DNA of 64,000 bases from UBA1081 sp964454355 (GTDB lineage Bacteria > Bacillota > Clostridia > Oscillospirales > Acutalibacteraceae): positions 19,860 to 83,859 of the forward strand of contig CAYVTA010000001.1 in NCBI GenBank assembly GCA_964454355.1, in the 5' to 3' direction. Shown one piece after another: positions 51,501-60,319 of the stretch. The notes beneath the pieces are model-generated. The model had not been told where the DNA came from. It searched no databases and worked only from the letters and a program-made list of their open reading frames with translations. Both the position numbers and the translations under genes were made by a program. The stretch's first letter is position 1; each line of letters starts with the position of its first letter.

Positions 51501-51559
51501 ATATTGTCCCTGAAAATCTTAAAATTTCTGTAGTTTTTCTTTTGAAGATTATATTTCAT
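48506..51559 (-). CDS. GH2 beta-galactosidase (LacZ-like)
   Basis: Full-length 1017-residue GH2 enzyme: jelly-roll domain with AANNIEVYINGNYMGYSEGSH (about 142-162), then a TIM barrel with VRTSHYPPDPFF (368-379), SLGNEAGG holding acid/base E447 and FLCEYAHAMG holding nucleophile E534, and a C-terminal beta-sandwich with the long family tail. It hydrolyses terminal beta-galactosides such as lactose. No signal peptide is seen, so it is cytoplasmic and depends on uptake. GGAGG precedes ATG. It heads the minus-strand operon GH2, GNAT-GH78, zinc ribbon, DUF2207, ftcD. No transporter lies in the operon. Confidence 0.92.
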   Translation of the reverse strand: MKYNLQKKNYRNFKIFRDNILEPRAYFIPFSTFDKAKDIDVRRERYASDMVMCLSGEWDFKFFRHCDKVPDMLDTALVKFDNVTVPSTWQRTGYMEPVYLNCPYEFQTTPPALPDDMTAGIYRKKFSIDDMSKKYILTFLGAANNIEVYINGNYMGYSEGSHNTAEFDITEKIIQGENELVVLMYRWCNGTFLECQDMFRETGIFRDVLLSSYDKSYIYDYAVSSVKNGDKYDMNCAVEVPAYGEGCTVKVTLCDGENVIVSEEKKASQKMSFDFNSLDVTEWNAEIPTVYSLFITLYRNGDEIMTLRSYTGFKTVEIKGNVFYFNDKKIKFKGVNHHDSHPVTGYAMSHEDLEKDVKLMKELNVNAVRTSHYPPDPFFITLCDIYGLYVIDEADIETHGAWEVCDGDSNGISNNLKWQHHYVDRVMRMYKRDRNHTSVTMWSLGNEAGGYRCQDKCYAYLKDQGTPLPVHYEGVVRTKRVAYDVVSEMYTHQDNVKQIGEGSYKGEGKYEGRRIGSVKSVMKHYLEKPFFLCEYAHAMGVGPGAMEEYWDLFYKHDNLMGGCIWEWVDHAVYHEEGDTKYPFKYTYGGDHKEKRHDGNFCVDGLLYPDRTLHTGAKQMKEVYRPIIASHVENKTFAFTNTNRFRNASYLTVKWVLERNGVECDNGVIALDIAPEDTIEIDVPFRNIDTSDDYAISFICFDAENEVSREQIILNDVSVSYELNTRGKIAVETDGSTVKVSFLDGAAVFNSENGNLVSFKKNGTEFINQTPACGTKGFIPNVYRVPLDNDRPVTELWSELKLDNVTLVSDAFDVCLDGSCASVMAVYCIKGGKKDLFECIVDYMIAPNGDMKVRAVLNKVIDKTVELPRFGMTVELAPEFRKVQYYGRGPWENMPDFKIQSPMGLYKARVKNMNEPYIYPQDNGEHCDVKWLRVYDDLGHSFYVHAEEHFAFNIHDYTQQALINAKHQEELERADSTILTVDGYVRGTGTGSCGPKTLDKYKIDEESMLIYEFTVVTE

Positions 51560-51628
51560 AAACGAACCTCCGTTTTGAGTTTTATCTGTTTAAAAGCATT
51601 ATGAGTACAACTCACCAATATTAAAGTT

Positions 51629-51657
51629 ATTGTAACACAAAGGCTTTGTATTTTCAA
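51629..51657 (-). promoter_or_regulatory. Promoter of the beta-galactosidase operon with palindrome in spacer
   Basis: On the minus strand TTGAAA, 17 bp, TACAAT. The spacer contains the palindrome ACAAAG-C-CTTTGT, a possible repressor site placed where a bound protein would block RNA polymerase. Confidence 0.6.
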
Positions 51658-51702
51658 TAAAAAATTTCTTTTAATTTAAGTGAAAATAGGAACATAATTT
51701 AA

Positions 51703-51731
51703 TTGAAAATCTGAATAGTATATGGTATCAT
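51703..51731 (+). promoter_or_regulatory. Promoter for the rRNA methyltransferase gene
   Basis: TTGAAA (51703-51708), 17 bp, TATCAT (51726-51731), about 38 bp before the ATG. Confidence 0.55.
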
Positions 51732-51768
51732 TTATTTTAAGACTTTTTTCAGAATGGAATCAATATAA

Positions 51769-52941
51769 ATGAACAAAAAAATTGCAAAAGAATCAATCGG
51801 CTGCACCGTTGCGGGAAAGTGCGGCGGCTGTCAGCTTCAAAATATGAGCTACGAGCGACAAAAAGCCTTCAAGCAGGCAAAGGTTGTAAAGCTTTTCGGC
51901 AAATACTGCCGTGTTGCCCCAATCGTGGGCATGGAAAATCCTTATCATTACAGAAACAAGGTTTCCGCAGCTTTCGGTACTACAAGAAGCGGCATGATCA
52001 TATCCGGTGTCTATCAGTCAAGCACTCACAATATAGTAAAAATAGACTCCTGTATGCTTGAGGACCAAACAGCGGATAAAATCATCGTTACTATCCGCCG
52101 ACTCCTTAAAGACTTTAAGCTTACCGCCTATAATGAACATACATCCAAAGGTTTTCTTCGACATGTACTCATAAGAAGAGGCTTCTCCACAGGAGAAGTC
52201 ATGGTTGTTATGGTTACATCAACGCCTGTCTTCCCCGGAAAAAATAATTTTATTGAAAAGCTGCTGGCTCTCCATCCTGAAATCACAACAATCGTACAGA
52301 ATGTCAACAACAAATTTACAAGCATGGTTCTTGGCGAAAATCAGAAGGTTCTTTACGGCAAGGGATATATTGAAGATACTCTCTGTGAAAAAACGTTCAG
52401 AATATCCCCCAAATCATTTTATCAGATCAACCCCGTACAGACAGAAAAGCTTTACAAATGTGCAATTGAGTCAGCTTCCCTTACCGGCAATGAAAGAGTT
52501 ATTGATGCTTACTGCGGAATCGGCACGATCGGTATTGCAGCTTCCGACAATGCAAAAGAAGTCATCGGCGTAGAAGTAAACAAGGACGCTGTACACGATG
52601 CAATAATAAATGCAAAAATCAATAACATTGATAATATCAGATTTTTCTGTGATGATGCCGGGGAATTTATGAAAGCACTCGCCGCTGACGGAGAAAAAGC
52701 GGATGTAGTTTTTACAGATCCGCCCAGAGCCGGATGCAGCAGAGAATTTCTTGATTCACTTTTAATTCTTTCACCGAAAAAAATCGTTTATATCTCCTGC
52801 GATATTGAAACACAGGCAAGAGATGTGCTTTATCTGACAAAAAACGGCTATAAAGTTAAATCTTGCAAGCCTTTTGATATGTTCCCACATACAAGACACA
52901 TAGAAAATATTATTTTGTTAGAAAATATAGGAGTAAAATAG
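51769..52941 (+). CDS. 23S rRNA (uracil-5-)-methyltransferase, TrmA/RlmD family
   Basis: The N-terminus has CGGCQLQNMSYERQ (about 18-31), part of the Fe-S cluster motif of RlmD/RumA, followed by a central domain and a SAM methyltransferase domain with VIDAYCGIGTIGIAA (about 244-258), FTDPPRAGCSREF and the catalytic Cys in VYISCDIETQARD, where the RNA uracil is held. These place it in the family that makes 5-methyluridine in 23S rRNA (RlmC/RlmD/RlmCD) or tRNA (TrmA); no TRAM domain is present. Length of 390 is short for RlmD. The next gene starts one base after it. Confidence 0.87.
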   Translation: MNKKIAKESIGCTVAGKCGGCQLQNMSYERQKAFKQAKVVKLFGKYCRVAPIVGMENPYHYRNKVSAAFGTTRSGMIISGVYQSSTHNIVKIDSCMLEDQTADKIIVTIRRLLKDFKLTAYNEHTSKGFLRHVLIRRGFSTGEVMVVMVTSTPVFPGKNNFIEKLLALHPEITTIVQNVNNKFTSMVLGENQKVLYGKGYIEDTLCEKTFRISPKSFYQINPVQTEKLYKCAIESASLTGNERVIDAYCGIGTIGIAASDNAKEVIGVEVNKDAVHDAIINAKINNIDNIRFFCDDAGEFMKALAADGEKADVVFTDPPRAGCSREFLDSLLILSPKKIVYISCDIETQARDVLYLTKNGYKVKSCKPFDMFPHTRHIENIILLENIGVK

Positions 52942-52942
52942 A

Positions 52943-54169
52943 ATGAAAAACATTACAAAAAGAATGATCTCATTATTGCTTACGGTCATTATTCTTGCCG
53001 GCACCTGCTTTCAAATAACTTCCTTTGCGGAGACTGTTTCCGGTGAAGATTTGATCACAATACTGCCCGGTGATGTGGATGCAAACGGAATCGTGTCCGC
53101 TTCCGATGCAAGAACCATTCTCAGAATAGCATCAAAGCTTATATATGTTGATGATAAAACTCTTGAACGTGCTGACTTCAACGCTGATGGGCAAATTGCG
53201 GCAAATGATGCAAGATATGCACTACGCAGCTCTGCAAAGCTTGATCCTTATGCTGTTGAAACAACTACTGCAGCAGAAACAACTACGGAAGAACCCACTA
53301 CAGAGAAGATTCTTACCGCCAATAACAGAGAATACACATTAGATACAAGTAATATGTTCAGTGCAAATAATGCAAAATATGCCGTGCTGTACGATTACGA
53401 CAATGACGTTATTCTTTACGGTAAAAATATGCATTCAAAATGCTATCCGGCAAGCACAACAAAGCTTGTTACCGCCTGTGTAGCAAGTATATATTTAGAG
53501 CCCGACGATGTACTGACCGTTGGCAACGAATTAGATCTTATGGCAGCTAACGCAAGTAAAGCAGGCCTTTACAAAGGTCAAAAAATCAAATTCAAGGAAA
53601 TCCTGAAGTGTCTTCTTCTTCCATCGGGCTGTGACGCAGCTTATACAATAGCTGCCGCAGCAGGAAGAGTGGCTGCAGGAAATCCCAATCTGTCAGCCTC
53701 ATACGCAGTAGGCTGTTTTGAAGGTCTTATGAATGCATACGCAAAAGCGTGGGGTATGAATGACTCAAATTTTGTATTTCCGGACGGATATCCTCACAGC
53801 AACCATTACACCTCCGCTTATGATATGACAATTATAGCCGTTAAAGCTCTTTCAAACGAGCTTATCAGCGAAATCACATCAATGAGCACAGCAACGGCAT
53901 ACTTTGAATCCGGAGGCTCGAAAACATATACTAACACAAACGAGCTTATAAATCCCTACAGTGCAAGGTACTATCCATACTGTATCGGACTCAAAACCGG
54001 TTCTTATTCAACAGCAGGACAGTGTCTTGTATCTGCAGCACAAAAAAATGACACAGAAACAGGAAAAACACGAACATTTATTGCGGTTGTATACAATTGC
54101 CCGTCGAAATACGCAAGATATGCAGATTTAAAAAGCCTTTATGACACCGCATTCTCATATTTTCTGTAA
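52943..54169 (+). CDS. Dockerin-bearing D,D-carboxypeptidase-like protein
   Basis: Signal peptide (1-29), then a type I dockerin (about 43-101) with two calcium loops, DVDANGIVSASDA and DFNADGQIAANDA, then a Thr/Glu-rich linker (about 106-122), then a serine-type D-Ala-D-Ala carboxypeptidase domain. Active-site motifs: S171-T-T-K174, SGC at 228-230 in the place of SxN, and KTG at 351-353. The Asn-to-Cys change in the second motif may reduce activity. A dockerin would attach the enzyme to a cohesin-bearing scaffold or wall protein; no cohesin is in the window. The start is one base after the methyltransferase stop, so it shares that message; no strong terminator follows. Confidence 0.85.
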   Translation: MKNITKRMISLLLTVIILAGTCFQITSFAETVSGEDLITILPGDVDANGIVSASDARTILRIASKLIYVDDKTLERADFNADGQIAANDARYALRSSAKLDPYAVETTTAAETTTEEPTTEKILTANNREYTLDTSNMFSANNAKYAVLYDYDNDVILYGKNMHSKCYPASTTKLVTACVASIYLEPDDVLTVGNELDLMAANASKAGLYKGQKIKFKEILKCLLLPSGCDAAYTIAAAAGRVAAGNPNLSASYAVGCFEGLMNAYAKAWGMNDSNFVFPDGYPHSNHYTSAYDMTIIAVKALSNELISEITSMSTATAYFESGGSKTYTNTNELINPYSARYYPYCIGLKTGSYSTAGQCLVSAAQKNDTETGKTRTFIAVVYNCPSKYARYADLKSLYDTAFSYFL

Positions 54170-54174
54170 CAACC

Positions 54175-54203
54175 TTGACAAACTGCACAAATTATTGCAT
54201 AAT
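54175..54203 (+). promoter_or_regulatory. Promoter for GH36-glycosyltransferase operon
   Basis: TTGACA (54175-54180), 17 bp, CATAAT (54198-54203), 42 bp before the ATG at 54246. Confidence 0.55.
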
Positions 54204-54245
54204 AATAGTATAGATCTTAAACCATATTCATAGGAGTAGATATAT

Positions 54246-55931
54246 ATGAACAATCCTAAATTTCTTTGTTACTATAAACACAACGGCACAGATGTTCTTC
54301 TTGAAGGTAATTCAAGTGAATATCTTGATGCAGATTACACTGTAACGGATTCATCCATAAAACTTACGCTTAAACCAAAAGCAGAAATAGAACTTATTTG
54401 GGCACGTTTTAATTTTGAACATAAATTTGAAGCTGATGACAAGTTCTTCGTAAACGGTTACCAATCTTGGTCCCCCTCAAGAGAATACACAGCCGAGGAT
54501 ATGCAGCCCTCTGCAGCTCAATGGCTGAAAACCCTTAAGGCTGACAAATTTGCCGGACTTGCATCCGAGATGTGGTTATGCGAAAAAGAGACCAAAAGGG
54601 GCTCTTTCCACAGTCATTGCTACAGCTACATCAAAAACAAGGAAAATTACTTCTTCATCGGTTCTCTCTCTGAGAGACAAGGCTACACTCTTATCGGTGC
54701 AGATATGACTGCCGGCACGATGTATGTTTCAAAAGACGTTGAAGGAATTAAAATAGATTCTGACTACGTGCTTTATGATATAGTTATGTTCAGCGGCAGT
54801 GAATCCGAAGTTTTTGACAAATATTTTGAATTTATGGGTGTTGCAAAACCAAGACTTGAGCATCTTTCCGGTTACACTTCATGGTACAACTATTTCCAGA
54901 AAATTGATGAGAAGATCATTCTTCGTGATCTTAATGCAATGGATACAGTTAAAGAAGATGTTAACATATTCCAGGTTGACGACGGCTACGAAACCTTTGT
55001 AGGTGACTGGCTTGATCCCTGTGAAAAGTTCCCTAACGGAATGAAATATATTGCAGATAAAATTCATGATAAAGGCTACATGGCAGGTATATGGATTGCT
55101 CCGTTCAATGTCCAGATAAAATCAAGAACATACAAAGAGCATCCCGATTGGGTTATCAAGGACGAAAAAGGAAAGCCCATGCTTGGATGTCAGGGCTGGG
55201 GCGGTGCATACACACTTGACATTTACAACCCCGAAGTAAGAGAGCACATCAAGCATTTCTTTGATGTCATTCTCAATGAATGGGGCTACGACATGGTAAA
55301 GCTTGATTTCCTTTACAGCGAATGTATGATGCCCAGAAACAACAAAACAAGAGGTACTATCATGTGTGAAGCTATGGACTTCCTCAGAGAGTGCTGCGGC
55401 GACAAGCTTATTCTCGGCTGCGGTGTTCCTTTGGGAGCTGCTTTCGGAAAAGTCGACGCTTGCCGTATCAGTTGTGATGTTGATTTACAGTACAAAAAAC
55501 GCTTCTATGCCCCTCTGAATGTCAGTCTTGAACTCCCCTCTGCACAAAATGCAATCAACAACTCTGTATTCAGAAGACAGCTTAACCACAGAGTTTTTCT
55601 TAACGATCCCGATGTTTTCTTCCTGAGATATTCAAACCTTAAATTTGATATGGATCAAAAGCTTCTTCTTGCTTTTATCAACCATATATCCGGCGATGTA
55701 CTTTTCGTTTCCGACAACATGGAAGAATACACATCTGCCGACATTAAAACCGTCAGAAAGATTTTTGCATCATCTGAATATAAAATTCTTGATGCAAACT
55801 ACACTGACAATAACAAAAAAATCATCATAAAAATGCTTGATAAAGATAATAAAGAGAGAATATTATGGTTCAACATGGACACAGGCATGGGTAATCAGGC
55901 AATCATAAGCGGCATTTCTCCAAAACGATGA
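54246..55931 (+). CDS. GH36-type alpha-galactosidase
   Basis: Clan GH-D hydrolase with a beta-sandwich N-terminal domain and a TIM barrel. FQVDDGYET (242-250) and GYMAGIWIAPF (277-287) are family blocks; the nucleophile is D354 in VKLDFLYS and the acid/base D411 in CRISCDVD. Relatives cleave terminal alpha-galactose from melibiose, raffinose or galactomannan side chains; some members use other alpha-linked sugars. Length of 561 is shorter than classic GH36 (about 720), lacking part of the N-terminal domain. No signal peptide. It is the first gene of an operon with two glycosyltransferases, whose start codons overlap or follow closely. Confidence 0.82.
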   Translation: MNNPKFLCYYKHNGTDVLLEGNSSEYLDADYTVTDSSIKLTLKPKAEIELIWARFNFEHKFEADDKFFVNGYQSWSPSREYTAEDMQPSAAQWLKTLKADKFAGLASEMWLCEKETKRGSFHSHCYSYIKNKENYFFIGSLSERQGYTLIGADMTAGTMYVSKDVEGIKIDSDYVLYDIVMFSGSESEVFDKYFEFMGVAKPRLEHLSGYTSWYNYFQKIDEKIILRDLNAMDTVKEDVNIFQVDDGYETFVGDWLDPCEKFPNGMKYIADKIHDKGYMAGIWIAPFNVQIKSRTYKEHPDWVIKDEKGKPMLGCQGWGGAYTLDIYNPEVREHIKHFFDVILNEWGYDMVKLDFLYSECMMPRNNKTRGTIMCEAMDFLRECCGDKLILGCGVPLGAAFGKVDACRISCDVDLQYKKRFYAPLNVSLELPSAQNAINNSVFRRQLNHRVFLNDPDVFFLRYSNLKFDMDQKLLLAFINHISGDVLFVSDNMEEYTSADIKTVRKIFASSEYKILDANYTDNNKKIIIKMLDKDNKERILWFNMDTGMGNQAIISGISPKR

Positions 55932-56980
55932 AAAAGATTGCTATTTTTCAAAAAGATTTAGGTATCGGCGGCATACAACGTTCGCTCCTTAATCTGCTTA
56001 CAAATATGGATCTGACAAGCTATGAAGTAGATTTATTTCTGTTTGCAGAGCCGGAAATATGCAACGCAGAAGATTTAAAGAATATAAACGTATTTATTCT
56101 TAAACCGCTGTTTTACTTAAACCGTGTTATCAAATTCGATACTCTTGAAAAAATGTTCAGCTACAATCTTCCGGACAAAGAATACGATCTCGCCATTGAT
56201 TACAACAGCTACAGCAATGAATGTGCACTGTGTACCTTTGCTGTAAATGCAAAAAAACGCATTATGTGGATTCATAATGACGTTGAGATTGAATATAAAA
56301 ATTCGTCAAAATACCGTATGCTGTGGAAGCATTTTAAAACAAAATTCTACCGCTATGATGAATTTGTAGCAGTTTCAAAAGGAATTGTTGAACCCTTCAG
56401 GTATATGACAGGAATCGAAAATAAAAAAATTACTGTCATACCAAATTCAATAAATACTCCCCAGCTTATAAGAAAAAGCCGTGAGGAAATTGATTTTAAA
56501 GTCGAGCCTGACATCACAAACTTTATTTTTGTTGGCAGATTCACTTATCAGAAAGGTATTGACATTCTGCTTGATTACTTCTCAAGAGCTGTCGAGAAAC
56601 GACCCGACATTCATCTTTATTTGCTCGGCGGCGGTACAGAAGAGCTGAAAATCACTCAACAGATTCAGCAACAGGAACTTAATGATTATGTTTCAATTAT
56701 TCCTGCTGTTGATAATCCTTATCCTTATATGGCACTGATGGATGCACTTATTCTCACATCACGGCACGAAGGTCAGGGTATGGTTCTGTGGGAAGCAAAG
56801 GCTCTGGGGCTTGATCTGATTTTTGAAAAGCATCTTGAGAAATACAACGATATGCTTGTAGGTTCTTCAGACATTGTTGATTCAATCATTAATCAGAAAA
56901 AGCATACAAAACAGCTTGACAGCCTTGATTATTATAACTTGAAAATAAAAAACAGCCTCTATGAACTGTTTGACAAATAA
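55928..56980 (+). CDS. GT4-family glycosyltransferase
   Basis: A retaining glycosyltransferase of the GT-B fold: N-terminal part with GIGGIQRSLLNLLTNM (about 12-27), then FIFVGRFTYQKGIDILLDYF near 202 and the nucleotide-sugar motif RHEGQGMVLWEA near 279-290 (E-x7-E type). Such enzymes add sugars to lipids or polymers in the cytoplasm. Its ATG overlaps the GH36 stop (ATGA), so translation is coupled. Acceptor and sugar are not known; together with the following GT2 enzyme it probably builds a surface polysaccharide. Confidence 0.85.
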   Translation: MKKIAIFQKDLGIGGIQRSLLNLLTNMDLTSYEVDLFLFAEPEICNAEDLKNINVFILKPLFYLNRVIKFDTLEKMFSYNLPDKEYDLAIDYNSYSNECALCTFAVNAKKRIMWIHNDVEIEYKNSSKYRMLWKHFKTKFYRYDEFVAVSKGIVEPFRYMTGIENKKITVIPNSINTPQLIRKSREEIDFKVEPDITNFIFVGRFTYQKGIDILLDYFSRAVEKRPDIHLYLLGGGTEELKITQQIQQQELNDYVSIIPAVDNPYPYMALMDALILTSRHEGQGMVLWEAKALGLDLIFEKHLEKYNDMLVGSSDIVDSIINQKKHTKQLDSLDYYNLKIKNSLYELFDK

Positions 56981-56994
56981 CGGAGGACACTGCA

Positions 56995-57969
56995 ATGCAA
57001 TTAAGCATAATCATTCCGGCATACAACTGTGCCGATACCCTTGAAAAAGCAGTGGCTTCCGCTGTTTTTTTCTCTGATTCGGAAATCATAATCATTGATG
57101 ACGGTTCAACTGACAGCACTCCAAAGCTTATTGAAAAGCTTAAAATCAAATACCCGACTGTTCGCTCTTTCAGACAAGAAAATGCCGGTCCAGCAAAAGC
57201 AAGAAACAAAGGCATAGATATGGCTGATGGCGAATATGTAATGTTCCTCGACAGTGATGACACATTTGAAAAGTGTGCATATGCAAAAATCATAACCGAG
57301 CTCAATAAGGATACGGATCTGCTGATATTTGGCTTTAAACAGTGTTTTATGGGAAGGGCAAACGATAAAATTTATTCTCTTTCCTCCCCCTTTACTATTG
57401 ACGAATACTACAAGAATAATCTTCTCAATCAGGTGTGGAACAAGGTATACCGACGGGAATTTCTCAATAAAAACAATATCAGATTTTCCGATTTCCGCTA
57501 CGGTGAGGACAGAATATTTAACGCCGAGGTTCTTAATTGCAAGCCGAATGTCAAAGCCATTACCGATGTACTTTACAATTATAATATTGATAAATCGGTC
57601 AGTCTTATTTCGGGCTGGATTCCCGAAAAATTTGATGCCTGTAAGGTTATACACACTTATTACTGTAGACTTTGTGACAACATTGCAATTAGTGAATATA
57701 TGTTTCTTAAAAACATTCTGTCCTGCATGACTGTTCTTTTCGCTGAAAACTGTTACCTTACAAAAAAAGAGAAAAAACAGATAGTTGACAAAATCATAAA
57801 TGATGAAACCGTAAAAAATTCGCTGAATTTAAAACAAAACGGAACGGCAAATGAAATTATAAGAAAGATAATCAAAAGCAAAAATATATCATTAAACTAT
57901 TGGTTTGCGTTTGGTGTTGCATTGTGTCAAAAGCATTTTTTGCCCTTTTTTTTAAAATTCAGAAAATGA
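56995..57969 (+). CDS. GT2-family glycosyltransferase
   Basis: Typical GT-A glycosyltransferase of family 2: IIPAYNCADTLEKAV at the start, IIIDDGSTDSTP (about 35-46) with the first Asp pair and MFLDSDDTF with the DxD-type motif near 84. A C-terminal helical part of about 100 residues follows. It starts 14 bp after the GT4 gene with a GGAGG-type site. The last residues (FLPFFLKFRK) are hydrophobic and basic, perhaps a membrane contact. A surface-polysaccharide role is inferred; no transporter or polymerase is adjacent. Confidence 0.88.
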   Translation: MQLSIIIPAYNCADTLEKAVASAVFFSDSEIIIIDDGSTDSTPKLIEKLKIKYPTVRSFRQENAGPAKARNKGIDMADGEYVMFLDSDDTFEKCAYAKIITELNKDTDLLIFGFKQCFMGRANDKIYSLSSPFTIDEYYKNNLLNQVWNKVYRREFLNKNNIRFSDFRYGEDRIFNAEVLNCKPNVKAITDVLYNYNIDKSVSLISGWIPEKFDACKVIHTYYCRLCDNIAISEYMFLKNILSCMTVLFAENCYLTKKEKKQIVDKIINDETVKNSLNLKQNGTANEIIRKIIKSKNISLNYWFAFGVALCQKHFLPFFLKFRK

Positions 57970-57982
57970 AGTTTCAAAATAA

Positions 57983-58021
57983 CCCCATTGATTCGCTTTT
58001 TGAATCGATGGGGAATTTTTA
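57983..58021 (+). terminator. Terminator after the GT2 gene
   Basis: CCCCATTGATTC (57983-57994) pairs with GAATCGATGGGG (58002-58013), followed by AATTTTTA. Confidence 0.8.
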
Positions 58022-58090
58022 AAATATAGAAAGTTATTTGCAAAGAGAGTAATTTGCATATTGCCCCCAAGATTGAGGTCATATCTTATC

Positions 58091-59245
58091 TCATTTGTCT
58101 CCCAATTCCTCTGCAAGTGCATTTATTTGGTCAATATTATCTTGACTTACAGCAGAATGTATTTTTACTGAATTGTTTGCAAATTCAAGATTTTTACACT
58201 GTTCCAATTTGCTGTGCATAACTTTTTCGGCAAGAGGTGCCCAACTGCCGTTTTCAATAAATGCGACCTTTCTTTTTTGGAAATTGCGTTCTGTCAAATG
58301 ATCAATAAAATCTCGCATAAATGGGAAAATTCCTGCATTATAAGTAGTAGTAGCAAGAACAATAGTACTATATCTGAATGCTTCACCTACGACTGCAGAC
58401 ATATCACTTCTTGCAAGATCATAACAAACTGCTTTTTTTCCTTTTTCCAAAAGCTTAGCCAACAGCATATCTACTGCCTTTTTAGTATTACCGTAACAGG
58501 AAGTATATGCAAGCACTATACCATCTTCTTGTGCATCATATGACGACCATGTATTATAGAGCTTTAAATAATACTCAAGATTTGAGTCAAGCACGGGACC
58601 GTGTAACGGACAAATTTTTTCAATTTTCAAATCAGCAACTTTTGCAATTAATTTTTGAACTTGATCTCCGTATTTGCCTACAATTCCAAAATAATAACGT
58701 CTTGCTTCATCTTCCCAAGGCTGAGAAACATCATTTGCTCCGAATTTTCCGAAAGCATCCGCTGAAAACAGCACTTTTTCAGTCATCTCATATGTCATGA
58801 TAACCTCCGGCCAATGTACCATAGGTGCATCAACAAAAGCAAGCTCATGACTTCCCAAAGACAGCTTATCGCCATTCTTTACGATAACCTGCTTTTCTGA
58901 AAAATCGTCTTCAAAATATTTTTTCATCATAACAAATGCAATTTTCGATGATACAATTTTTGCAGTGGGATAAACTTCGGTAAATTTTAAAATATTGGCA
59001 GAGTGATCCGGTTCCATATGCTGAACGATTAAATAATCCGGCTGTCTGTCACATATTGCATTTCTTATATTATTGAGCCATTCATCGGTAAAAGCGGCAT
59101 CAACTGTGTCCATAACAGCAATTTTTTCATCCATTATTACATATGAATTATACGCCATACCATTCGGAACCTTGTATTGTCCTTCAAACAAATCAATACG
59201 GTGATCATTTACACCCACATATTTTATACTATCTGAAATTTTCAT
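58091..59245 (-). CDS. A-type flavodiiron protein
   Basis: Flavodiiron proteins reduce O2 to water or NO to N2O in anaerobes. The metallo-beta-lactamase-like part has the full diiron set HMEPDH (76-81), the His in MVHWPE, the Asp in SADAFG and the His in PLHGPVL. The C-terminal flavodoxin domain shows TSCYGNTKKAVDML, the FMN phosphate loop, and YNAGIFPFMRDFIDHL. At 384 residues it is the two-domain class A. The frame opens at a GTG (59254), but GGGGTGA sits seven bases before the ATG at 59245. Rubredoxin partner and regulators are not adjacent. It is a single-gene unit. Confidence 0.93.
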   Translation of the reverse strand: MKISDSIKYVGVNDHRIDLFEGQYKVPNGMAYNSYVIMDEKIAVMDTVDAAFTDEWLNNIRNAICDRQPDYLIVQHMEPDHSANILKFTEVYPTAKIVSSKIAFVMMKKYFEDDFSEKQVIVKNGDKLSLGSHELAFVDAPMVHWPEVIMTYEMTEKVLFSADAFGKFGANDVSQPWEDEARRYYFGIVGKYGDQVQKLIAKVADLKIEKICPLHGPVLDSNLEYYLKLYNTWSSYDAQEDGIVLAYTSCYGNTKKAVDMLLAKLLEKGKKAVCYDLARSDMSAVVGEAFRYSTIVLATTTYNAGIFPFMRDFIDHLTERNFQKRKVAFIENGSWAPLAEKVMHSKLEQCKNLEFANNSVKIHSAVSQDNIDQINALAEELGDK

Positions 59246-59338
59246 TATTATCACCCCATAATGATATTTTTACATAATTTTAAGTAAAAATAACAATAGT
59301 GAAAAGTACAAATTTTATTTTGCTCCTATTTTTAGTGT

Positions 59339-60304
59339 TTATGCCCACCACATTTCAGCAGGGCTTTCCTTAATGAGTGTTCTCTGAAGCATCTCAACAG
59401 CCTTTGAAAGTCCTTCATTCTGGCTCATAAGGGAATCCTCATGTTCGATTGAAAGAACATGGTCATAGCCAACAAGACGAAGATTGCTTACAATATCCTT
59501 CCAGTAAACCTCATCATTTCCATAGCCTACACTGCGGAATATCCATGAACGGTTAATTTCATCTGCATATGGCTTTGTATCAAGCACACCTGTTCTTGCA
59601 ATATTATACTTATCAAGCTTTGTATCCTTTGCATGAACATGGAAAATTGCATCTCCTAAAGCTCTGATAACAGCTACAGGATCCATTCCCTGCCAAATAA
59701 GATGGCTGGGGTCAAAGTTTGCACCTAATTCGGGGCCTACTGCTTCACGAATGCGAAGCATTGTATCTGTATTGTATACACAGAAGCCGGGGTGAAGCTC
59801 AAAAGCAATTTTATTAACGCCATGAGCCTTTGCAAATTCAACCGTATCCTTCCAATATGGAATGAGCACTTCATTCCACTGCCAATCAAGTATTTTTCCG
59901 AAATCATCCGGCCAAGGACAGGTTACCCAGTTGGGATATTTTGCAGTTTCGCAGTCACCGGGACAGCCTGAAAAGGTATTTATCTGATGAATGTCCAATT
60001 TCTCAGCAAGAAGAATTGTATTCTTAATTGCATCATCAAAATATTTTGCCGTAGCCTTATCAGGATGAACAGGGTTGCCGTGACAGCTCAATGCACTTAT
60101 CTCAACATCATACTTTTTGATAAGAGCCTTGAAGCCCTCAAGTGATTTTTCATCATTAAGCAAAATTTCAGGATTTGCATGAGCATTTCCGGGATAGCCG
60201 CCGCAACCAATTTCAACAGCCTCAATTCCCAATGATTTAAAATATTTAAGTGCTTCTTCAAAAGGAAGATTGCTCAAAAGAGTTGTAAATACACCTAATT
60301 TCAT
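59339..60304 (-). CDS. Sugar phosphate isomerase/epimerase-like protein 1
   Basis: A xylose-isomerase-like TIM barrel: KLGVFTTLLSNLPFEEALKYF at the start, CHGNPVHPD near 74-82, IAFELHPGFCVYN with metal-binding Glu, NFDPSHLIWQGMDP with Asp/His and FHVHAKDTK with His. These are the metal ligands of the AP-endonuclease-2/IolE/IolI fold. It belongs to an operon with two more proteins of this fold and a Gfo/Idh/MocA oxidoreductase. It is the last gene (321 residues). The pattern suggests conversion of oxidised sugars or inositols; the substrate cannot be named. Confidence 0.8.
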   Translation of the reverse strand: MKLGVFTTLLSNLPFEEALKYFKSLGIEAVEIGCGGYPGNAHANPEILLNDEKSLEGFKALIKKYDVEISALSCHGNPVHPDKATAKYFDDAIKNTILLAEKLDIHQINTFSGCPGDCETAKYPNWVTCPWPDDFGKILDWQWNEVLIPYWKDTVEFAKAHGVNKIAFELHPGFCVYNTDTMLRIREAVGPELGANFDPSHLIWQGMDPVAVIRALGDAIFHVHAKDTKLDKYNIARTGVLDTKPYADEINRSWIFRSVGYGNDEVYWKDIVSNLRLVGYDHVLSIEHEDSLMSQNEGLSKAVEMLQRTLIKESPAEMWWA

Positions 60305-60319
60305 AATATTACCTCACAA

